From Flavobacterium sp. (lineage in GTDB: Bacteria; Bacteroidota; Bacteroidia; Flavobacteriales; Flavobacteriaceae): a stretch of DNA of 64,000 bases. A model generated the notes under the pieces. The model ran no database searches. It saw only the letters and a program-made list of their open reading frames with translations, and had not been told where the DNA came from. Both the position numbers and the translations under genes were made by a program. Below are positions 58,368 to 64,000 of this stretch, in pieces. The stretch spans positions 1 through 64,000 of the forward strand of contig JADKBW010000004.1 of NCBI GenBank assembly GCA_016714905.1, read 5' to 3'. Positions within the stretch are counted from its first letter, which is position 1, and each line of letters begins with the position of its first letter.

Positions 58368-59965
58368 GTTCCTGGAACCAATTTTTTAAATAGTACGTAA
58401 AGACTTATCAGTACTAAAAAAATAATGGAGCTATACGCGATATAATCTCCATTCTGGGTATAAAAAGTCAGTTTGTTATTGAGATGCACTTTGCCCCGCA
58501 ATGCTTTTTTCTCTCCGTAATTTGTTCGTGAAACGATTTCTCCTTTTTGGTTCACAAAAGCTGAAATTCCGGTATTTGCACTTCTCGCAATATCTCTTCT
58601 GGTTTCAATCGCACGCAAGGTTGCAAAGGTTAAATGTTGTTTATGACCTTGTGATTTGTCCCACCACGCATCATTGGTAATAATTGCCAAAAACTGCGCG
58701 CCATGCTGCACGTACTCCGTCACGTATTCCCCGTAAACAGATTCGTAACAAATAATTGGCGCTACTTTAGTTCCATCATTTGCGACAAAAACAGAGCGAT
58801 CTTCTTGTGTTGTTTTCGTTGAGATTGTACCACCCAAATCCAACATCACATTGCCAAGTAAAGGCTCCAAAACGCTCTTGTATGGTAAGTTTTCAATACC
58901 TACCACTAATTTTGATTTGTAGTATTTTTGAAAATCAGGTTGATCGTTAATAAATAATGCTGCATTGTAAAAATTCACCCAAACACCCTCTTTGTAAATA
59001 TTTGAGCTCGTTGAAATGTCTTTTTGATCAAGGATAAAGTTATAGGTGTCAATGCCCCAAAGTAATTGCGCTTTTGGATGCATTTGAATGTAGTTCATCA
59101 TTAAGTAGCGACTCGGAGAATTATAGAATTGATCAAATGGAACGCTTTCCGCTAATACCGTTTCTGGTGCAATAATGAATTCGGTATTATCTGTAACTAA
59201 TGAATCCGCCTGTTCTAAGAGTCCTTTTGTAATATAAAAATTCGGCGTGTCATATTTCTCAGTATACGGATCAACATTGGGTTGTAGGACAATTACTTCT
59301 TTTGTTTTTCCTTTAATTTCATAGTTTTTAAAAATCCACAAAGAAGTGATTATTGGAATGGCAATCAATAAAGCAACAGGTGCTGTCATCATTTTTATCG
59401 TTTCCATTTCCGAAGCCTTAGCAGGTTTCGAAATCAGATAGAACCCAATGATATTTACTCCTAAAACCCACAAGGAGCCACCGAAGGCACCGGTAAATTC
59501 ATACCATTGAATCCATTGCGGAAAGTCGGCAAAAACATGCCCCAAGTTTAACCAAGGCCAAGAAAAATCCCAGATTAAGTGAAATTTCTCAAAACTAATC
59601 CAAAGAAATAAAAAGAATAATAAACTCAGAGTCCGAGCACTTCTTTTCGCTACAATATGATAGAGCAGAAATAAAATACTCATCAAAAGCGCATTGACTA
59701 GCACGGCAAAAAACATCCCAAAACCAGAGGCATAGTAGAGCCACCAAGTTGTTATTGCATTCCAAATAACAAAAGTGCAATAGGCCTGAAATAGAATGTT
59801 AAGTTTTACTTTTGGACTTTTTTCTCGTAATTTTTTTTCTGCTAGTAACAGCGGAATAAACGCAAAGAATATCAGTAAAGGAAATCCGTAAGTTGGCCAA
59901 CTCAATGCTAGCAAGAGGCCCGAAAGTACTGCAAGAAAAAGCGGTTTTTGAATGAGTTGTTTCAT
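58361..59965 (-). CDS. lnt: Apolipoprotein N-acyltransferase
   Basis: 534 residues. Several N-terminal membrane helices (FLAVLSGLLLALSWPTYGF, LLIFFAFIPLLLAEKK) precede the nitrilase-fold domain: VIVLQPNVDPYTEKYDTPNF, IIAPETVLAES (catalytic Glu), YYKSKLVVGIENLPYKSVLE (Lys), and APIICYESVYGEYVTEYVQH (Cys), then FLAIITNDAWWDKSQGHKQH. It adds the third acyl chain to lipoproteins at the inner membrane. C-terminal membrane helix present (YIAYSSIIFLVLISLYVLF). It lies two bases downstream of the PorV/PorQ gene and was probably co-transcribed with it. Confidence 0.95.
   Translation of the reverse strand: MKQLIQKPLFLAVLSGLLLALSWPTYGFPLLIFFAFIPLLLAEKKLREKSPKVKLNILFQAYCTFVIWNAITTWWLYYASGFGMFFAVLVNALLMSILFLLYHIVAKRSARTLSLLFFLFLWISFEKFHLIWDFSWPWLNLGHVFADFPQWIQWYEFTGAFGGSLWVLGVNIIGFYLISKPAKASEMETIKMMTAPVALLIAIPIITSLWIFKNYEIKGKTKEVIVLQPNVDPYTEKYDTPNFYITKGLLEQADSLVTDNTEFIIAPETVLAESVPFDQFYNSPSRYLMMNYIQMHPKAQLLWGIDTYNFILDQKDISTSSNIYKEGVWVNFYNAALFINDQPDFQKYYKSKLVVGIENLPYKSVLEPLLGNVMLDLGGTISTKTTQEDRSVFVANDGTKVAPIICYESVYGEYVTEYVQHGAQFLAIITNDAWWDKSQGHKQHLTFATLRAIETRRDIARSANTGISAFVNQKGEIVSRTNYGEKKALRGKVHLNNKLTFYTQNGDYIAYSSIIFLVLISLYVLFKKLVPGTY
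58367..58387. terminator. Hairpin at convergent gene ends
   Basis: GGTTC-CTG-GAACC followed by AATTTTTT lies where the WcaJ-like and lnt genes meet. It could terminate the polysaccharide transcript; it also overlaps the last codons of lnt. Confidence 0.45.
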
Positions 59966-59966
59966 C

Positions 59967-61056
59967 CTACTTAAAAATACCTAAATCAACTTTGAGGGAA
60001 AAGATATTAGAATAAAGTGCCGCGCTTTGGTTACCAAGATCAGTCAATGCGTAATCAATCTGGATTCCTTTGTATTTAAATCCAAGTCCAACATTAGGTT
60101 GAAAACTCAACTTTGTGGTATTGTCAATTTGCGTAACATTTTGAAAATTACCAAAACCAGTTCTAAGAAATATTAAATCAGTGTAACCAAATTCAAAGCC
60201 CACAGCTGGTGCAATACTAACGAAATCAGAGGCGATAATATCGTTGGTTTTTGCAAATTCCATATTGAAATTGATGGCGGGCATAAATGTATAATCATAG
60301 TTGTATTCGAATTTTCTTGAGATTCCCAATTGCGCTTTGGGCAAGGTGATCTCCGTACTTTCTGGCTTTTCTTGATTTTGACCTTCCACTGCATTTTGAA
60401 TCTTTGCGTATTCATCTTCATCAATGTTCCAAATATTGTAAGTTGTCGTAATGTCTCTCAGCATTAATCCGATATCCCATTTGTTTCCTTTCAAATTTGA
60501 ATCCGACATCAACTCCAAATCCCCATGAGTTCGCGAAATCTCCGATAATTCTTCGTATTACTTTGGCATTTACTCCATATTGCAATCCGTCTAGCGGTAA
60601 TTTTCTGGCATATGAAAATGTGAAACCATAATCAGCAGTAGAAAATTTACTCACTCTATTGAAATCTATATTTCCTTGATCGTCGATAAGTTCCGTGGTG
60701 TTTAGGATATCATCCACTCCAAAACGAATCAGGGAAACTCCCCAAGAGCTCTTATCATCTATAGGTTTTGCATACGCAGCATAATCATATTGCGCAATAT
60801 TTGCGAAATAACTGGCATGCATCAAGGCTACTTGACCTTCTGCAATACCAACTAAACCTGCTGGGTTCCAGTAACCGGAGTTTACATCGTGCGTAGATGC
60901 CGTGACAGCATTGGCCATCCCCAAAGCGGCAGCATCGACACCAATATTCATAAACTCATTGGAGTATTTTCTAGTGGTTTGCCCGTGCAAAAAGCCAGCG
61001 ACCAACAGAAAAAGAATACAAAATTTTCTTTTCAAAGCAATTTGATTTACAAACAA
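59967..61056 (-). CDS. PorV/PorQ-family outer-membrane protein, one frameshift
   Basis: About 360 residues over two frames, broken near 60480-60520. Signal peptide FCILFLLVAGFLHGQ, then YSNEFMNIGVDAAALGMANA, GYWNPAGLVGIAEGQVALMH and STADYGFTFSYARKLPLDGL. The second half has alternating beta-barrel strands (FMPAINFNMEFAKTND, FQPNVGLGFKYKGIQIDYAL) ending SLKVDLGIFK. This family includes PorV and PorQ of the type IX secretion system, but this member may be a distinct paralog. Starts available are TTG at 61056 or TTG at 61035; no ATG. Consistent with a -7 element at 61075-61082. Confidence 0.8.
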
Positions 61057-61074
61057 TCGTTTTCAATTTTTTTT

Positions 61075-61082
61075 CAAAAATA
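61075..61082 (-). promoter_or_regulatory. Possible -7 element TATTTTTG (minus strand)
   Basis: Reverse complement of CAAAAATA fits TAnnTTTG and is 19 bases upstream of the first start of the PorV/PorQ gene; no -33 element at normal spacing. Confidence 0.35.
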
Positions 61083-61170
61083 TACATTTTTGTTGAGCTT
61101 GTTTCTAGCTAATTTCAATTTTTGTAATTAATTGTGAATTGACTAAACTAAAACTCTATCAAAAACGCAC

Positions 61171-61198
61171 TTGTCTTGAAGTTATTGTGCTAAATTTG
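61171..61198 (+). promoter_or_regulatory. Bacteroidota promoter, TTG-N17-TAAATTTG
   Basis: TTG at 61171 and TAAATTTG at 61191-61198 fit the -33/-7 pattern. It lies inside an upstream extension of the pssA frame, which shows that the gene starts downstream, at ATG 61220. Confidence 0.6.
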
Positions 61199-61219
61199 CC
61201 TTACAGAAAAAACAAACAT

Positions 61220-61927
61220 ATGCAATTCAAAAAGTACATTCCAAATATTATTACCTTATTAAACTTGTTTTGTGGTTGTATTGCCATCATTTTTGTTACT
61301 CAAAAGAATTTTCAATTCGCTTTTTTCTTTGTCAGTTTGGGTATATTTCTTGATTTTTTTGACGGTTTTTTTGCGCGATTGTTTCATGTTTCTAGTCCAT
61401 TAGGACTGCAGTTAGATTCGTTAGCAGACATGGTGACCAGCGGTCTTGTTCCGGGATTTACCATGTTTGTCATGCTTGCTAATTTTGACATAGAAACTCC
61501 GGAAGTTTTTCCTTATTTGGGATTTGTTATTACCTTAGGAGCATGCTATCGATTGGCTAATTTTAATATTGACACCCGTCAAACAGATTCTTTCATCGGA
61601 TTGCCAACTCCCGCCAATGCCTTATTGATTCTTAGTTTGCCATTAATTTTGGAAGAAGACAATTATCATTTTATTTCCGAATTACTGACATCTACTTGGT
61701 TTTTGCTTCTTACCGCTTTGAGTACATTTATGATGAATGCGGAAATTGCTTTATTTTCCTTAAAGATTAAAAAGTTAAATTTTAAAGATAATTCTCTACA
61801 AATTGGCTTCCTATTGCTGTCGATCTTGCTGCTATTTTTCTTTGATTTTCTTGGCGTGGCTTTGGTTATTCTGATGTACGTCTTGCTTTCCGTCTTTCAA
61901 AATATTTTGATTCGTCCAGTTAAGTAG
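61220..61927 (+). CDS. pssA: CDP-diacylglycerol-serine O-phosphatidyltransferase
   Basis: 235 residues from ATG 61220 (MQFKKYIPNIITLLNLFCGC); an apparent earlier start at 61139 would include the promoter. The CDP-alcohol phosphatidyltransferase motif is complete: D-G-F-F-A-R, then G-L-Q-L-D-S-L-A-D. About seven to eight membrane helices follow, e.g. VFPYLGFVITLGACYRLANF and FLLLSILLLFFFDFLGVALV. It makes phosphatidylserine, the precursor of phosphatidylethanolamine. GH25 starts two bases after its stop. Confidence 0.92.
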   Translation: MQFKKYIPNIITLLNLFCGCIAIIFVTQKNFQFAFFFVSLGIFLDFFDGFFARLFHVSSPLGLQLDSLADMVTSGLVPGFTMFVMLANFDIETPEVFPYLGFVITLGACYRLANFNIDTRQTDSFIGLPTPANALLILSLPLILEEDNYHFISELLTSTWFLLLTALSTFMMNAEIALFSLKIKKLNFKDNSLQIGFLLLSILLLFFFDFLGVALVILMYVLLSVFQNILIRPVK

Positions 61928-61929
61928 TA

Positions 61930-62793
61930 ATGAAGCGTAAGGTTGTCAAAAGGAACACTATTCAACGGAAATCACGAAAAAGCAAAAGTAGCGTCTCCGT
62001 AAAAGGGAAATGGTTCAATTATCTACTGGGTGCATCTTGTTTGTTTTTCTTATTTACAATAGGGTTTCATTATCGCAGTGGCTTGGCGTATTATTTTGGA
62101 TTTAAATCATCTAAAGTGATCGAAAAGCGCGAGTCGAAGCGACTGACTGATGTTAGGAATTTTCAACTGTTAACGCAGTATGCAGATAAAGTTGTTGGAA
62201 TAGATGTTTCGCAATATCAAGGACAAATTCAATGGAACCAAGTGCGTACGATTGAAGGCGCTTTTCCGATTCAGTTTGTCTTTATCCGCGCCACTGCCGG
62301 AAAAGATAAAGTTGATTCGCAGTTTGAAAGGAATTGGAAGGAATCGAAAAATAATAAGATGCTTCGAGGCGCTTATCATTTTTATCGACCCAACGAAAAC
62401 TCAGTAGCGCAAGCCACATTATTTATAAAAACCGTTACGCTACAAAAAGGCGACTTGCCACCCATTTTAGATATTGAATCCTTTCCTAAAAATCAGCCGA
62501 TGGATAGTTTAAAAGCGGGGCTGCGACGCTGGTTGACCAAGGTGGATCAGCATTATGGAATAAAGCCAATTATTTATACCAACGAAAGGTATTACGAAGA
62601 TTTCTTACAAGATGATTTTAGTGATTTTCAATTTTGGATTGCCAATTACAATTTTTTTGCAGAAACGATGCAGGATGATTGGCTGTTTTGGCAGTTTACA
62701 GAAAAAGCCTCGATAGACGGTATCGAAGGAAATGTTGATGTCAATTTATACAATGGAACGCCAAAAATGTTGCATTACATGACCAAACGATAA
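61930..62793 (+). CDS. Membrane-anchored GH25 family lysozyme
   Basis: 287 residues. A basic N-terminus and one membrane helix (YLLGASCLFFLFTIGF) place the catalytic domain in the periplasm. VVGIDVSQYQGQIQWNQV, FVFIRATAGKDKVDS, GAYHFYRPNENSVAQA, LPPILDIESF (D-x-E catalytic pair), IIYTNERYYEDFL and FWQFTEKASIDGIEGNVDVN are the GH25 motifs. It cleaves the N-acetylmuramyl-beta-1,4-GlcNAc bond of peptidoglycan. It directly abuts the convergent DUF5808 gene. Confidence 0.9.
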   Translation: MKRKVVKRNTIQRKSRKSKSSVSVKGKWFNYLLGASCLFFLFTIGFHYRSGLAYYFGFKSSKVIEKRESKRLTDVRNFQLLTQYADKVVGIDVSQYQGQIQWNQVRTIEGAFPIQFVFIRATAGKDKVDSQFERNWKESKNNKMLRGAYHFYRPNENSVAQATLFIKTVTLQKGDLPPILDIESFPKNQPMDSLKAGLRRWLTKVDQHYGIKPIIYTNERYYEDFLQDDFSDFQFWIANYNFFAETMQDDWLFWQFTEKASIDGIEGNVDVNLYNGTPKMLHYMTKR

Positions 62794-63018
62794 CTATGAG
62801 GTTTGAAAATTGGTATATAGAATGAGCCAACCAACAAAAATCAAGAAAAGTACTAGGGCAACCACAGATTTAGCATCCGCAAAGTTGATGGTCCATCCCA
62901 TTTGTTTGATGCGCTTAGGAGGAAAAGTTCTTTTGTCTTCGGGGTTGTAATAAAAGACACCAAATTTCCAATTTTTAGGGTCTTTATGCCACGCTTCATA
63001 TTTATCTTGATCTTCCAT
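62794..63018 (-). CDS. Small DUF5808-type membrane protein
   Basis: 74 residues. WHKDPKNWKFGVFYYNPEDK, TFPPKRIKQMGWTINFADAK and a C-terminal membrane helix (SVVALVLFLIFVGWLILYT). The pattern of W, F/Y-NP-x-D, P-K-R and G-W-T-x-N-F matches the DUF5808 family as I recall it. Function unknown. It is 18 bases downstream of lptB in the same direction. Confidence 0.7.
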   Translation of the reverse strand: MEDQDKYEAWHKDPKNWKFGVFYYNPEDKRTFPPKRIKQMGWTINFADAKSVVALVLFLIFVGWLILYTNFQTS

Positions 63019-63036
63019 TTCTTATATACTAAGGTT

Positions 63037-63777
63037 TTAAAATTCTAGTTTTTTCTTTCTTAATTCAAAATTTTGTCCCAAGTAAACTCTTCGCACCATT
63101 TCGTCTTCTACTAATTCTTCCGGAATTCCTGCTTTTAGGATGCCTCCCTCAAACATCAAATAGGTTTTATCGGTGATGGCTAAGGTTTCTTGCACATTGT
63201 GGTCGGTAATTAAGATACCGATATTTTTGTTTTTCAATTGCGCTACAATTCTTTGAATGTCTTCTACCGCAACCGGATCGACTCCAGCGAAAGGTTCATC
63301 CAGCAATATAAATTTTGGATCCGTAGCCAATGCTCTCGCAATCTCAGTTCTTCTTCTTTCGCCTCCTGAAAGTAAATCACCGCGGTTGGTTCGAATATGT
63401 TGCAATCCGAATTCATCAATTAACGATTCCATTTTAGCGATTTGATCTGCTTTTGATAGTTTTGTCAATTGTAGCACACTGAGGATATTGTCTTCAATAC
63501 TTAATTTTCTAAAAACAGAAGCTTCTTGGGCTAAATAGCCAATGCCTTGCTGTGCCCGCTTATACATCGGGTAATTCGTAATGTCTAGATTGTCCAAAAA
63601 GATTTTACCTGCGTTCGGTTTGACCAACCCCACAATCATGTAGAAAGAAGTGGTTTTTCCTGCGCCATTTGGACCCAGTAATCCGACGATTTCTCCTTGA
63701 TTTACTTCAACGGAAATGCCTTTTACAACGCTTCTTCCTTTGTAGGTTTTGACTAAGTTTTCTGCTCTTAAAATCAT
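63037..63777 (-). CDS. lptB: LPS export ABC transporter ATP-binding protein
   Basis: 246 residues. Walker A GLLGPNGAGKTTSFYMIVGL, YKRAQQGIGYLAQEASVFRK, signature LLSGGERRRTEIARALATDP, Walker B FILLDEPFAGVDPVAVEDIQ and switch His in GILITDHNVQE. These match LptB (YhbG), the engine that moves LPS from the inner membrane. This is a core gene; the nearby surface-glycan locus delivers some of its cargo. Start ATG is clear on the minus strand. Confidence 0.95.
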   Translation of the reverse strand: MILRAENLVKTYKGRSVVKGISVEVNQGEIVGLLGPNGAGKTTSFYMIVGLVKPNAGKIFLDNLDITNYPMYKRAQQGIGYLAQEASVFRKLSIEDNILSVLQLTKLSKADQIAKMESLIDEFGLQHIRTNRGDLLSGGERRRTEIARALATDPKFILLDEPFAGVDPVAVEDIQRIVAQLKNKNIGILITDHNVQETLAITDKTYLMFEGGILKAGIPEELVEDEMVRRVYLGQNFELRKKKLEF

Positions 63778-63783
63778 TTTGTC

Positions 63784-63830
63784 TTGTTTAATCGTTTAAT
63801 TGTTGATTTGTTTAATCGTTTAATTGTTGA
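63784..63830. repeat. Two 23-bp direct repeats upstream of lptB
   Basis: TTGTTTAATCGTTTAATTGT plus TGA occurs at 63784-63806 and again at 63808-63830, one base apart, giving a 24-base period. Confidence 0.85.
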
Positions 63831-63983
63831 ATCGTAAAATTGTTGGTTTGTTTTTTCAGTAGCTAATCCTGCTTTCCACTATATCTTTTGCGCCGAAAGC
63901 CGGCACAAAAGGATGTCGTTCCAATCAGGGCTAGGGCAATCATCTTGAAATGCATACCCGATTAAACGATTAAACAAATCAAC
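63802..63983. repeat. Perfect 23-bp inverted repeat around a REP-like element
   Basis: GTTGATTTGTTTAATCGTTT plus AAT at 63802-63824 is the exact reverse complement of 63961-63983. The REP-like copy at 63861-63935 lies between the arms. No gene is seen in 63778-64000. Confidence 0.85.
63861..63935. repeat. Intergenic inverted-repeat element (REP-like), copy 2
   Basis: AGCTAATCCTGCTTTCCACT at the left and ATCAGGGCTAGG at the right match copy 1 at 20998-21099 at most positions; inner arms ATCTTTTG and CAAAAGGAT are complementary with one bulge. The loop is shorter and differs from copy 1, so conservation is in the arms. Confidence 0.7.
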
Positions 63984-64000
63984 GATTACAAAGTTACTCG

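Noticed and set aside
61139..61219. N-terminal extension of the pssA frame (TTG start at 61139)
   Set aside because: A TTG-N17-TAAATTTG promoter lies inside it, and the ATG at 61220 begins the usual family N-terminus.
1..64000. tRNA, rRNA, CRISPR arrays, transposase genes, toxin-antitoxin pairs
   Set aside because: None was found by eye: no spaced identical repeats, no cloverleaf-like ends with CCA, no transposase motifs. Absence is not proven without dedicated searches.

Overview
The window looks like one end of a contig from a low-GC Bacteroidota bacterium, most likely Flavobacteriaceae (Flavobacterium-like). Supporting signs are several TAnnTTTG -7 promoter elements, the near absence of Shine-Dalgarno-like sites, a PorV/PorQ-family outer-membrane protein, and gene families typical of that group. 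The placement is inference from these signs; no database search was possible.

About 58 kb is one very large surface-polysaccharide locus. (i) 1-5.6 kb: an SGNH-like C-terminus, WbpB/WbpD/WbpI enzymes for a ManNAc3NAcA-type diamino-uronic acid, a glycosyltransferase and an EpsG/Wzy-like polymerase, all frame-broken. (ii) 5.6-13.1 kb: a decoration module of polysaccharide deacetylase, adenylating ligase, GNAT, acyl carrier protein, MBOAT and DltD-like SGNH protein, then CapA. It resembles a rebuilt Dlt (D-alanylation) system. (iii) 13.1-21 kb: AsnB, ATP-grasp, an SDR, two GT4s, an internally deleted fcl and gmd. (iv) 21-31.7 kb: a tightly overlapping operon (GT, deacetylase, ATP-grasp, PglC-type phosphoglycosyltransferase, formyltransferase, PIG-L, ATP-grasp), then a second phosphoglycosyltransferase, a PglE-like aminotransferase and a PglF-like dehydratase. 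(v) 31.7-35.6 kb: Wza, Wzc and, on the other strand, a CpsB-like phosphatase.

(vi) 35.8-58.4 kb is a second export/assembly block: Wzm/Wzt ABC exporter, methyltransferases, many GT2/GT4 enzymes, neuA-neuB-neuC for a nonulosonic acid, two serine-acetyltransferase-like proteins, an O-antigen polymerase/ligase and a full-length WcaJ-like initiating transferase. No Wzx flippase is visible. (vii) 58.4-64 kb is ordinary cell-envelope housekeeping: lnt, a PorV/PorQ protein, pssA, a GH25 lysozyme, a DUF5808 protein and lptB, followed by an intergenic inverted-repeat element also found at 21 kb.

Many genes carry single-base frameshifts, yet the conserved motifs stay readable when the frames are joined. 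They cluster at 1-6.5 kb and 32.7-33.9 kb, and some sit in homopolymers, so uncorrected indel errors are likelier than decay. I label as pseudogene only genes broken repeatedly or lacking a segment. Genes with one or two breaks, and wzc, are given as CDS with the breaks stated. Two genes (fcl, neuB) each lack an internal block of roughly 90-95 codons, and a deacetylase fragment is duplicated around the ligase/GNAT/ACP genes. These need read-level confirmation.
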